From: Phascolomyces articulosus
Lineage: Eukaryota; Mucoromycota; Mucoromycetes; Mucorales; Lichtheimiaceae
Assembly: GCA_025677815.1 (NCBI GenBank)
Contig: JAIXMP010000047.1
Coordinates: 1 to 64,000, forward strand
Reading direction: 5' to 3'
Length of the DNA: 64,000 nucleotides
Below are positions 1 through 9,827 of this stretch, piece after piece. The notes under the pieces are model-generated. The model saw nothing but the letters and a program-made list of their open reading frames with translations, searched no databases and was not told the DNA's origin. The stretch's first letter is position 1. Each line of letters starts with the position of its first letter. The position numbers were made by a program, and so were the translations under genes.

Positions 1-100
1 TAGCATGATTTAAAGCTTTACCATGAAGCTTCTTTCCACCATGGACCTTTAATTCAGGGATAGATATCAACCATTTCCTTATACTTTGCCAAGCACCCAT
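1..100 (-). CDS. possible 5' end of a gene cut by the left edge
   Basis: Read on the minus strand, an ATG at 100-98 opens 33 codons with no stop before the window ends. The peptide starts MGAWQSIRKW and is basic (several K, H and R). Its first residues fit the MGxxxS/T pattern of N-myristoylated proteins. The DNA on its 5' side (101-250) is A/T-rich with a TATA-like stretch near 120, as expected of a promoter. I do not recognise the protein. Thirty-three codons is short enough to arise by chance, so this is a tentative call that the flanking sequence would settle. Confidence 0.35.
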   Translation of the reverse strand, partial: MGAWQSIRKWLISIPELKVHGGKKLHGKALNHA

Positions 101-1762
101 AATGATGGATTTATATATTTATTATATATAGAAAACAAGGGAAAAAAAAGAAAAAGAGAGGTTGATATCTTTATTTTAAGGTACACTATATATAAAAAAA
201 AGGGGGAGAGTAAGATTGTGCAGGTCAATTCCATATAAGTTTTAGCCGAATGTCGAAAAAAAAAACTTGATCCAATTTTTTTTTTCTCATGATACGATTT
301 CTTTTTATTATTATTATGAAAGAGGATGATGAATTATATGGTGAGACATACAACACTTTCGTTAGATGCAGTAATAAGTCCTATAAGCAAAATTTCATTG
401 AGAAGAAAAAAAAGCTGGGGTCCCCGCGTAAGAAAAGTAACACAAAAAAGGCGCTATTTTATCCGCTTTTGGTGAATTGTACAGAAACCTGTCAGGTAAA
501 AAAGTTTCCGCAAAAAAGTGTATTTCTGTTCTTCTTCCACATCCCCCCCAAAAAAAAGCATTTTATACTATACTATTATACTATTAGTAAATAATGATCG
601 TAATATATACATTGTATACTAAGAATCAGACTAAAAAATATAAAATATTATAATGAGCACAGCCCACACTTTTTTTTATTGTTTACGGATATTTAAAAAT
701 GAGAATATGCATAAATAAATAAAAAAGGTGGATCATTTTTTATACAAAAGCCTACTTGACATACTATATATTATGTGTGAGTGAATCAATTTTTCTTTTT
801 GTGTGTATTTTTTTTTCTATATTCTAAATATTATCCTCATGAGGAAAAACGAATGAGAAAAAGGTAATCAATTTCCTTTTTACCTGTGTTACAGACTCTC
901 ACTTTCACTTTTTCACTTTAATGCAACATGATGATTATTTCTGTCGATTTCTATCAATCATTCTTATATTTATACATGTGATACCGGGTCAACCCGACAA
1001 CTCTCTTCTTCATCTACTCTACAAACTACTACGTCTTTATATATAAAGTTGTTGATCTAATCCTCACTATTTGTCTTTAGTGATTTAGCCCATTGTTTAT
1101 TATTATTATAACGTATTCAAATTCCTCCTTTTTTAAAAAAAAGATATCCTTTCCCCATTATAAAGATCACCTCACCCCCAATCTTTAGTCGATTTTTTCA
1201 TTGTTACTAAAATTCTTGTGTGTCATTTGTGTTTCTGTGATTTCTGCCTGTAACACAGATCTATTCCATTCATGAAACAAAAATGGGGGAGGGAACCACA
1301 CTAAATGATATTAAACGCCGACATGATTGTGTAAGGGAAACCTTTGTTCATCCACACCACTGATACAGGATTTTTACTAATGTTTGGTGCTCCCCCATTT
1401 TCAATTTGGCATACGTTGCTTTTTCATGTTGGTAGCAAATTCTGTATATTTTGTATTATAAAACCCGCCAACATGAAAGATCATAGACAACAAGTTGAAA
1501 AAATTAGCAACGCCAAATGAAAAAGCACCGTATGCCAAATTGAAAATGGGGGAGCGCCAAACATTAGTAAAAATCCTGTAATGATGATAATGATGGTTTT
1601 CTTTGATGTACGGAATTGATTTGTTTCTAAAAAAAAATCAATAATGATGTCGGATAGTTTCTAAAGTTTCATGACAAAAATGAAAAAATCAGCGATAAGT
1701 GTTCATTTATCCATCCTTTCTCAAAATCCACTTTTTATATATATAGAATTATATATGCTACT
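101..1762. other. intergenic, AT-rich, containing one foldback element
   Basis: No convincing gene. The open frame at 289-594 is a run of Lys/Phe/Tyr codons produced by A/T homopolymers. The only structured piece is the TA-flanked inverted repeat at 1366-1578, listed separately. The last 40 bp before VTC1 carry a TATA-like run (about 1735-1745). Confidence 0.6.
1364..1580. mobile_element. Tc1/mariner-type MITE (foldback) with TA target duplication
   Basis: Two arms of about 62 bp (1366-1427 and 1517-1578) are near-perfect reverse complements, separated by about 89 bp. The outer ends read CAGGATTTTTACTAATG on both sides, and each is flanked by the dinucleotide TA (1364-1365 and 1579-1580). 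This is the target-site duplication of the Tc1/mariner superfamily. The element has no coding capacity, so it would depend on a transposase elsewhere. Its inverted repeats do not match those inferred for the decayed Tc1-like copy at 8444-9612, so that copy is not its obvious partner. The arms differ at only a few positions, which suggests fairly recent movement or conversion. Confidence 0.8.
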
Positions 1763-2230
1763 ATGGCACCTAGTAATTCAACAAATAATAATGAAGCATC
1801 AACATCAGAACAACAACCACCACCACCAGTAGCAGGTCCTAGTGTAAATAAACCGGTTTCTATACCAATACGTGATGAACCAAAAGTATTTTTTGCTAAT
1901 GAACGAACATTCTTATCTTGGTTAAACTTTACCGTGATTCTTGTTGGATTCGCCATTGGATTATTTAATTTTGGTGCTGCTGATGATCGTATTAGTCGTA
2001 TCTCTGCTATTATGTTTATATCCACTGCGATTCTGATCATGTTGTATTCGTTATATAAATTCCATATACGCGCTTATAAAATTCGTAAACGATTCATGAT
2101 ATCTTCTTCCAATACAACAACAAATACAGCAGGTTTATTTTATGATGATCGTGTTGGTCCAACATGTTTATGTATCATTTTAGCCATTGCCATGATTGTC
2201 AATTATTCTTGCAAGTATATATATATATAA
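1763..2230 (+). CDS. VTC1: vacuolar transporter chaperone subunit VTC1 (DUF202 family)
   Basis: Single-exon gene of 155 aa. Vtc1 is the small membrane subunit of the VTC complex, which makes and translocates polyphosphate at the vacuolar membrane. Residues 1-35 are a Ser/Asn/Pro-rich leader. A conserved block follows (FFANERTFLSWLNF at about 43-56). There are then three hydrophobic segments (about 57-70, 77-97, 133-150), with a basic cytosolic loop HIRAYKIRKR between the second and third. The order and the ANERTFLxW motif are typical of DUF202/VTC1; yeast Vtc1 is 129 aa, so the size fits. The tail ends in codons from a TA repeat (SCKYIYI). An unseen final intron with a GTATAT donor is possible but not needed. 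The gene stands alone, upstream of the Harbinger insertion. Confidence 0.9.
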   Translation: MAPSNSTNNNEASTSEQQPPPPVAGPSVNKPVSIPIRDEPKVFFANERTFLSWLNFTVILVGFAIGLFNFGAADDRISRISAIMFISTAILIMLYSLYKFHIRAYKIRKRFMISSSNTTTNTAGLFYDDRVGPTCLCIILAIAMIVNYSCKYIYI

Positions 2231-3490
2231 TTTTTTATGGGTTCTTTTTATATATATATTTTTTTAGAGTTTACTCATCCATCGTGTTCTTTATTATTAT
2301 TCATCATAGTACGCATCTTGGATGGAGTTTAGTGAGGCTAGGAAAAAAGAAAAAACTTTACAGAATCAAGAATAAAACCCGAAATAACGTTAACCTTATG
2401 ACGTAATTGTACACGCGGATTTTTTTTTTGTTACTTTACCCCCCAGAACCAAGAAACCGAGAAATTATACCATGTATTCTTATTTTAATTATATGCCGAC
2501 AAAAGGTGAATGGAAATGGTATAGGATACCGAATCATTCCTTTAATCAGGGATGCTTACGTTTTTTATATATATATTAGAAATAATAGTTAAAGAAGATG
2601 TAAAATATCAAAATATATAAAAAGCACGTTCCACTTGCCAGATTTGTGAATGTGGCAGAAAGTAGAATTTTTTTTTTATTTGTATTTTGTTAGAATCTAA
2701 TCCTTCTTGTAAAATATATTATTATTATTATTCTAAGCTCTATTTTCGTTGTCTATAAAAACTTTGTTATTATAATAAACTTCTTTGCTCTGTTTCAAAA
2801 AAGATAATAAATATTTGAACCGATCTGTTGTTATTTTTTTTTATTTTTTTTTAGAGTTAAAATGTTTCCCTCAAATCAGAAATGAGTAGAATTTTTTTCT
2901 GTCCCTGTTACTTTTTACACTGTGAGATTTCTCACCCTCTTAATTTTGACACGGAATTTTTTTTCCCGACGGGTTATTTTGTTAAGGGTTTCATATTCCC
3001 GCGCCGGTTGTACGATAGATTTATAATAATAACTTTTGATCATACCACCTAAAGCTACATGTGAGGGCTGGTAGAATAATAGCATAATTACCACGGTTTT
3101 TATCTATCATGTAAGCAAAACTTTGTTCATATTAAAGGGGCGCAGTGAGTAGTATTTTGCTTGGGAATTAAAAAAGAAAAGTTACATATAGAAGATACTC
3201 TTTAATTTAAGTAACAATGAAAAAGATCACCCTCCCCATTGAAATCCGCGGGAGGGAGTGGAGGAAAGGATAATATAAAATGTGATTCTTCTGGGGTGGC
3301 TGTGTATACTACGTACGTGGTAGAAAAAATAAAATAGTCTTCTCATCAAGTTAAAAATGAAACATCAATATCAAGGTACCTACCTCATTGAGTGAATTGT
3401 CGCACTATGTATCTAAGTTTTGATATATCAACACTTTTCATCTGAATTATATATTGTTTGAAAAATTGTGTGGGACGAAAAAATCCCAAT
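2231..3490. other. intergenic, no gene seen
   Basis: AT-rich DNA between VTC1 and the Harbinger element. The small open frames (2164-2406, 2407-2592) are driven by T and A runs and show no domain. The last three bases (AAT, 3488-3490) are repeated just after the transposon and are the probable target-site duplication. Confidence 0.6.
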
Positions 3491-3541
3491 AGGGGGTTTC
3501 AAAAATAAAATTTCGTCGCAGTTTTCGTGAAATCGACGAAA

Positions 3542-3575
3542 ATGAAAACTGCGTCTCATGAGACGCAGTTTTCAT
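3542..3575. repeat. perfect 34-bp palindrome at the transposon's left end
   Basis: Each 17-nt half (ATGAAAACTGCGTCTCA) is the exact reverse complement of the other. The half-site CGCAGTTTTC lies within two direct repeats of 22 bp (3517-3538 and 3564-3585, two mismatches). Related copies occur near the right end (about 6225-6290). Subterminal repeats in Harbinger elements are usually binding sites for the Myb-like protein or transposase, so this is a likely binding platform. It lies about 100 bp before the start of the Myb-like gene. Confidence 0.8.
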
Positions 3576-3676
3576 GAAATCGATGTCGGAGTGTGTTCCT
3601 GGGGATTTATGTCAAAATCGCTATTTTGTTTAGTTATTTTTTAGCTTTAATTTTTTTTTGAAATTTCTGTTTGAAC

Positions 3677-4834
3677 ATGTCCAACGAAAACAGCACTAAT
3701 GCTACATCTCAACGCAATGGAAGACATTGTACTCGAGAGCAATATGAAATAATGCTACGCATTATTGAAGTGCCCGAGAATTTTGACTGTTTATGTGGGA
3801 TTCACAAATCTAGTGTTCCTAAAAATGATAGTAGAAAAACTCGTAAAATAGCAATTTATAAGCTTATGGCTGAAAAGGTTGGAGCAGGTTGGACCGCCAA
3901 TAGTGCCAAATCACGTTTTGAAACCTGGTTCCACAACTTCAAGAAGGTTTTTAACCTATGCGGCGACGATGGCTTGGGTGCCACTGGTTGGGGCATCACT
4001 GACAATGATCGCAAAAAAGGCATTCATACCATCGTAGCCAAAAAAGAGAGCATGTGTTACGGATATGAACGATTAAAGGCATTGTACCAGCATAGAGAAA
4101 ATGTCAATCCGTCATATCATGAGGAATGCGGTATCATCCGTCGTTCAACTCGGTATGCGAGCGCACTGGCTCCAGCATCTACACGACATGAACCGCCCAC
4201 TACAGACCCAGCAGATGACGACCAGCATCCGAATGAAAGCGGACGTTCAGGAGATGATTCTAACGATCAACATATGACTAACATAGAATCAAACTATGAG
4301 TCGTTCACTGCCGGTAATGTCGGTCCTGAATCTGGTGGATCAGTAGGAGGTGGTAATAACGAAAGAGCTGGTAGTCCAGTGATACAGCCATCCGAGCAAG
4401 AACAAGAGGATGTCCTCCTTGGCGATGGTAACAATGAGGACGATGAATCGCCTGTGCGTGCGGAGAGGCACTTGGACCAGTTTGGTGATGAAGAAGAAGA
4501 AGGAGGAGAAGATGAAGAAGACGAAGAAGGGGATGAAGAAGATGAAGAGGATGTAGGTTCGATGCCTAAGCGTCATGGCAACTTTACTGCTGCTTACGAC
4601 GCTCAAGGTGTCAAGCGACTCAAAGTAGAGTATGATCTACTACAATTTAAGAAAAAGAAACATGAAGAGAAGATGCGCCTCGAGCGAGAAAAACTTGAGC
4701 TTGAAAGGATAAAGTTTTTGAAAGAAGCAGATGATCGCGAAATGGTCACCAAATTGCAGTTCATCCAAAGTCTTCTTGAGAGAGGCAGCTCTCCGGATGA
4801 AGCAGAGGCGCTTTATAAGCGCTTTACTTTGTAA
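3677..4834 (+). CDS. Myb/SANT-like DNA-binding protein of the Harbinger element
   Basis: 385 aa from the ATG at 3677; the frame is open further upstream but has no earlier ATG. Residues about 12-130 form a Myb/SANT-like (trihelix-type) domain with spaced tryptophans (AGWTANSAKSRFETWFHNFK and GATGWGI). A polar linker follows, then a strongly acidic Glu/Asp tract (about 265-300). The C-terminal part is a Lys/Glu/Leu-rich helix (about 320-380), probably a coiled coil. In PIF/Harbinger transposons the second protein binds the element's ends and helps bring the transposase into the nucleus; that role is inferred here from family knowledge. No frameshift is seen. It converges with the transposase gene. 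Confidence 0.85.
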   Translation: MSNENSTNATSQRNGRHCTREQYEIMLRIIEVPENFDCLCGIHKSSVPKNDSRKTRKIAIYKLMAEKVGAGWTANSAKSRFETWFHNFKKVFNLCGDDGLGATGWGITDNDRKKGIHTIVAKKESMCYGYERLKALYQHRENVNPSYHEECGIIRRSTRYASALAPASTRHEPPTTDPADDDQHPNESGRSGDDSNDQHMTNIESNYESFTAGNVGPESGGSVGGGNNERAGSPVIQPSEQEQEDVLLGDGNNEDDESPVRAERHLDQFGDEEEEGGEDEEDEEGDEEDEEDVGSMPKRHGNFTAAYDAQGVKRLKVEYDLLQFKKKKHEEKMRLEREKLELERIKFLKEADDREMVTKLQFIQSLLERGSSPDEAEALYKRFTL

Positions 4835-4881
4835 TTTTTTTAAATTTTCTTTTATAATAAAATATCAATATGAAATAAAAT

Positions 4882-6090
4882 TTATTCTTGTAAAACAATT
4901 ACTTTGATGGATTCACGCCATGCATTGACATCGACTGTCTCAAAATCACTACAGTCTACTTCTTCTTGGTCGATCCCAGCGTTCGCGAGGTCCCAATCGT
5001 CATCGTTAAGGAGAAGGAAGTTGTGAAGCACTGCAGTAGCTCTTACAATATGATTCAAAAAAATGAATTCTTTGTCATTTCGTAATTGTAGTGCAATACC
5101 TTTAAGATAGCGCCATCTTCCTTTCCAAATTCCAAACGTATTTTCGATTGCGACTCTTGCAGAAGAGTGCAATTCGTTGAATTCCTTGTTGTCGTCATTG
5201 TTTCGAAGTGCTGGTTCTTTGTATGGTGTTAATAAACGTTCTGAAAGTGCGTAACCAGAATCGCCAAGGATATACTCATTTTCAGAGAAATAATCCAAAG
5301 GGAACTTGTAAACTTCAGACATTTTATGAGCAGATGAGTCACTGAAACAACCAGGTAATCCAACTTGTATGTGTCGAATCACCCTCCTGTGATCACAAAT
5401 GGCTTGTACATTCATTGAATAGCGTTGCTTTCGGTTGAAATACACCTCTCCTTGCTTTTTTGGTTTTTGTGTCAGAATCACATGAGTGCCGTCAATAAAC
5501 CCTACACAGGAAGGAAACCTATGTGTTTCTATGATTGATGCTGCTATTTGCTGCCTTTCAGTTGCAGTTGGCCATTTGATGTATTGAGGGGCAAGATCGT
5601 TGAGTGCTGTAATGACCCGTCCAATGTATAAACTGACCGAGCCAGTTGCGATACCCCACTGCCGTGCAATGCTATGCACTGATCGGCCACTTCCATCGTG
5701 AGCTAACCGTTCCAGGGTACAGGCTAGCTGAAGCCACACGGGTCTTTGCTTACGTCCACGGCCTTTAAGCTTAAACACGTCGTGCTTTGCAATCTTTTTA
5801 ACCAGCAATTTGAAAGACTCTTTCTTCATACGTACTATACGCCGAAATTCAGTATTATTCCACGAAAAGAAAAAAGACATGTATTCTGTAAGCTGAGGAA
5901 TGCTTCGACGTGGGTTGAGATATCGATAACTCTCGATTCCTTTAACGAGTTGCATCAGTTCGTCGATTTCTCCTTGAGTGTAATAATATTCTCGAGATCC
6001 AGTCAACATAGATGCTTTACGAAATTCTAATGTTCTGATTGTTGAATGAATTCGTTTAAGTGCACGCTTTTTTTGTGAAAATTTCACCAT
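4882..6090 (-). CDS. PIF/Harbinger transposase (DDE_Tnp_4)
   Basis: 402 aa, uninterrupted from the ATG at 6090. A helix-turn-helix region lies at about 120-160 (RSVHSIARQWGIATGSVSLY). The catalytic triad is recognisable: D200 in GFIDGTHV, D277 in LGDSGY and E316 in ARVAIENTFGIWKGRW, the last being the usual Harbinger signature. The length is in the usual range for a fungal Harbinger transposase. It cuts and joins DNA at the element's inverted repeats. Since every catalytic residue is present and there is no stop, this copy could be active. The frame ends close to the Myb-like gene's stop, so the two transcripts probably overlap at their 3' ends. Confidence 0.92.
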   Translation of the reverse strand: MVKFSQKKRALKRIHSTIRTLEFRKASMLTGSREYYYTQGEIDELMQLVKGIESYRYLNPRRSIPQLTEYMSFFFSWNNTEFRRIVRMKKESFKLLVKKIAKHDVFKLKGRGRKQRPVWLQLACTLERLAHDGSGRSVHSIARQWGIATGSVSLYIGRVITALNDLAPQYIKWPTATERQQIAASIIETHRFPSCVGFIDGTHVILTQKPKKQGEVYFNRKQRYSMNVQAICDHRRVIRHIQVGLPGCFSDSSAHKMSEVYKFPLDYFSENEYILGDSGYALSERLLTPYKEPALRNNDDNKEFNELHSSARVAIENTFGIWKGRWRYLKGIALQLRNDKEFIFLNHIVRATAVLHNFLLLNDDDWDLANAGIDQEEVDCSDFETVDVNAWRESIKVIVLQE

Positions 6091-6313
6091 CTTCTGAATA
6101 ATTGAATGAAGTTACAAAAACAGAAAAAAAAATCCCACAGGCTATTTTGCAGGTACAACTTAAGAACACAAACAATACTTTATATTATTGGTCAGCTATT
6201 GTATAAAGAAAATTAATTGGTTCTGTAATTTAAACTGTGAAATCGTCGTTTTTATCAAATCGTCGAAAATTTCGCAGTTTTCAAAATCGATTTTTTAATT
6301 TTTGAAACCCCCT

Positions 6314-8443
6314 AATAAATGGGTTTATCATGAAATATGATGTCATTTGAATCATCATCTTGAGCCATATCAAAGACGTAGTATCTTTCTTGACCCTGGT
6401 TTTTTGTTTCATAGCTATAATTTATGTTTGCAAATGATTCTTGCTTAACGAACTATAACCCTCCGAGTCCAAGTTCAAACAAATTCTAAGTTATTGAATC
6501 ATAATGGGATATCCTAAACTCAAAGGGAATCCCTCCACCCAACCCAAACGGTTTAAGGTCTAAACTCTAATGCGAAAGTCTGGTTATGTCATCCAAATGG
6601 AGATTTTTTTTTATATAACAAAAGAAGATTAGAAGCTAAAAAAAAAGATTATCCTTTTTCATAAAAACTTTGTAATTCAAGATAAAGAAGAAATTTTAAT
6701 CAATCCTTTATACTTTATCTAACGCTTGCTGATCCATCAAGTAAAACCAGTAGAAATCCCATTATTACGTTTGTTTGTTTTTGCATTAGTAAATATGCTA
6801 TCACCTCAATTACATGTCCGTCTAACTTTAAGTTCGATAGACAAACTTGAATGGTCACCGTCAAAGAATTTAAACAATGATATTTTTTATATTCATCGCT
6901 TGTTTGTATACACACAATAATAGGCGTTAGGTCTTTAAAAAAGCACCTACTACGAATTTCCTCTTTTACAATTCCACGTTTGAAAAGTAAAAGGTTACCA
7001 CCTACGAATTTTGGAGCGGGCGTGCGTGTAATATGTATACTACTAAAATTTGCCAAAATTGGATGCTCAGAAACCCAAAACGAACTCGCTGTTTCCACAA
7101 TAAAAGAATATCATATACTACAAGATAGAAAAATCAGTATACTATTGTGAATAAGTGTTCATATTATAAATTTCTTTATAATGCTCTTATAATCTGTCTT
7201 TCATCAACAGAAACTTTTTTTCGTCATAGCTAATACATATCATCGTTCTAAAGAAATTTTATTTTTCAGTTTACAAAGCGTTTCACAATCTACAAGATGA
7301 ACCAATGTTTATATCATCAATATAGTAGACTTATCTAATTCGTCAGTGTAAAAGCGACTCGATCCTGTAAACCACCCTTGTTGGTAGTCTTTATCTGATT
7401 TCCTGTTTAGTAGATCAATCACGGCTTTGCTGTTTCTTGAAGAGTAGCGAGTAGAATACCTATGAAACCATTGGTAGCAAAATTATTATATCAAGCTTTA
7501 GAAACTAAATTACCAGTGGATGAAAGATTTGATTGATGAAACGCCAAGTGGAAACAAGAAAAAAAGTATTGAATTGAGCATTTGCAGATATAGTGGCTCT
7601 TGACTACAACATATAGAAGATGATAACTTTGATTAAAGGAAGGCAACAGTAGTAGCGTACTATGATTAAAATAGTTTTGTAGTAAAATGGCAGTGCTTTT
7701 GATAAAAGGCGAACTATGAAAAAACACCCGGTAATTACAGGTATACACCTAGAGTTTGCCAAACCATAAAAAATCATTTTATAATCAACCAGCTATAAGT
7801 TTTCAAAGTAAAAAAACCAATCAAGTAAAAAATAGATCAAAATGTACTACAATACCTATTACCCATATGTGATGAAAAAAAAATTAAGCTTTCGATATGG
7901 TAGACTTGGATCGGGATAAAAAGACGCTCAGTCGTCAGAATCGCTTTGCTTTTTTCTTTTATTCCATTCAAAAACGATTCCTGAACTGAAATCATCCCCC
8001 TATCTTAATCAAACAGCGGTATCCAAATGGAATTGTCAGGAATTATTAGAGAGCATTCGTGTTGTCAATTCGATGCCGATCTTGAATCCATCAAAATCTT
8101 TACATTACACCAAGTTATGAATATTATTGCGTATCCCAAAGAAGAAGTAAAAATCAAAAAGTAAGAGAACTTTTGGTACCATTGATAATTGAAAAAGTCG
8201 CTACCTCACCTGTTCGTTATCCCTCTCCATCGGTACAAGTCTTTCCTCCCAGAAAATGTGCAAAAAGCATTACCAATTTCAACTACAATGGGCCCACGAC
8301 GTATGATGATTTGATTATCCAAGGATATTGTATTATTTGGTTCCTTTGATTGATATAGATTTAGAGCCATAATCTGTGACATGAATTCGTGGCAAAATTC
8401 AATTCATAATACTCCATCATTTTTTGTTGAAACTTAAGCAACA
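6314..8443. other. gene-poor stretch with short coding-like relics
   Basis: No intact gene. Pieces with protein-like codon use but broken by stops include 7459-7533 (+; begins MKPLVAKLLYQALETKLPVD and ends at a TGA), 8025-8129 (+; KWNCQELLESIRVVNSMP, then a stop) and 8161-8348 (+; ELLVPLIIEKVATSPVRYPS, then a stop). A minus frame at 6715-7098 is open but shows no recognisable domain. These look like remains of one or more decayed genes between two transposons. I cannot assign a family. Confidence 0.4.
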
Positions 8444-9612
8444 TATAGTTTACCTTCTGAATGAGCTTTTATTAAAAAAAAACTGGGATCAGATACAGTA
8501 ATTATTCTTTATTTTCATATATGAAAAGCATTTAGGACACAAAATTTTCAATAATAATAAAAAGTAGGCTAGATATTTTCATTCTTCCTCATTACTAATA
8601 TCAGGATCACCAAGGACCTAAAAGAACACGACCATTTTCATGTCCATCATGGTATACTTTACAATGATCAACAGCTTTGTTCTTCCAGATTGACCGAAGA
8701 GCAGCATGATCAATTCTTGCAAAAGCCGGGTTCTTACTGAACCAACAGTGGGATTTTCTTCTGGATCAAAAGCAATTCGATTTTTTTCACAATACCCCAT
8801 ACACGTTCAATAGGTTGTAGTTCACAATGATAAGGAGGGGTTTTTCTTACTTCATGTCTATACTTACGAGCAATTTCATATGTAGGCCATGTTGGGGAGT
8901 GATTAAGTTCATCTACCTTTTTTTTTAAGTTCATTAACAACAATTCAGAGATCATGCGGTTATCTTGTCGAAATGCAATAAAAGCACCAAAAATCACCAG
9001 CATAGGCTTATGTCCTAACTCCCTCATTCCCATTCCTGGTTCAAACCATGTTTGCTTGCTGTGGTGATCTAAATGCACATATGACTCATCAAGAAAAACC
9101 TCTGGGATTATAAGCATATTGTTGGCGTTTTTTAGATTTCCAATTCGTTTTGTCAAGTATTTTTTTCGGAATTGGATATTTGCTGAAGTATCGTGCAGGA
9201 TATTGAACTTGTTACCCTTTCCAAATTTGAAGTCTATCTTGGTAAGGTGCTTTTGTACAGTGCGTCTCGAGTATGAATATCCATTCTTTCGCAAAAAATC
9301 AGTAACGTGTTTTGAATAGGTTGGAATGCCTTTTGCATTGCGTTCACCAATATATTCACCTACAAGATTGTATTTCTGTCGTGAAATTTCCTTCTTTGGC
9401 CGACCAAGCTGCGATGCAATCACCTTCTCCTCATCAGTCTTACAGAGTTGAATAGCTTTCCTGCTGACCCAGTTGAGATATCAACAAACTTAGCAAGTAG
9501 GTCGCGAACTCTTAAGGCTGGCTTGTATCTTCCGGTCGAGATTTCCTCACATAAAATGCGATTAGCAGCACAGCTATTATTGGTAAACGCAATAGTCAGT
9601 CGGTAAACTATA
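8444..9612 (-). pseudogene. decayed Tc1/mariner-like transposon with broken transposase
   Basis: The minus strand reads as a DDE_3-type transposase broken in several places. The main open piece (9423-8734) has HTH-like sequence (GIPTYSKHVTDFLRKNGYSY), the first catalytic Asp in VFLDESYVH and an HxxxTW motif. Near its end it has the third catalytic residue in YHCELQPIERVWGIVK. The segment expected to carry the second Asp is missing between FGAFIAFRQDNRM and NHSPTWPTYEIARKY, so part of the middle is deleted. The frame shifts at an A7 run near 8784, again near 8720, and upstream near 9430, where the N-terminal helices continue in another frame to about 9590. Likely ends are TATAGTTTACC at 8444-8454 and its complement at 9602-9612. 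The transposase identity is secure; the ends are an inference from 11 matching bases. Confidence 0.7.
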
Positions 9613-9827
9613 GCAGGTTTTTATTTCATTATTGTACATGTTTTATTAACGTTTTTTTTTAAAAGTTTTTTTTTAGTTGGCCCGAAACATCAAATAGAGG
9701 AAGAAAATCCCAAAAAAAAAAATAACTCATCATGACCAACCTCTCCCATAGTAAATTATCAAAACTAAATAAGTAATCTTTTTACTATTGAATGAATCAT
9801 TAATTTATTTTGTTTATATAACAATGT

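Larger units (their letters stand above)
3491..6313. mobile_element. complete PIF/Harbinger DNA transposon
   Basis: A 2.8-kb element with perfect 16-bp terminal inverted repeats (AGGGGGTTTCAAAAAT at 3491-3506; its reverse complement ends at 6313). It is flanked by a 3-bp repeat AAT (3488-3490, 6314-6316); because of local sequence, the duplication could also be read as TA. It carries the two genes expected of this superfamily: a Myb/SANT-like DNA-binding protein on the plus strand and a DDE transposase on the minus strand, converging with 47 bp between stop codons. Both frames are open. Subterminal repeats containing CGCAGTTTTC lie inside both ends. Intact genes, matching ends and a matching duplication indicate a young and possibly autonomous copy. 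Confidence 0.88.

Noticed and set aside
289..594. 101-aa plus-strand open frame
   Set aside because: Built from A and T runs; Lys/Phe/Tyr-rich, no signal, no domain.
1735..2040. minus-strand open frame over VTC1
   Set aside because: Antisense shadow of the well-supported VTC1 gene.
4340..4606. 88-aa minus frame
   Set aside because: Shadow of the acidic tract of the Myb-like gene.
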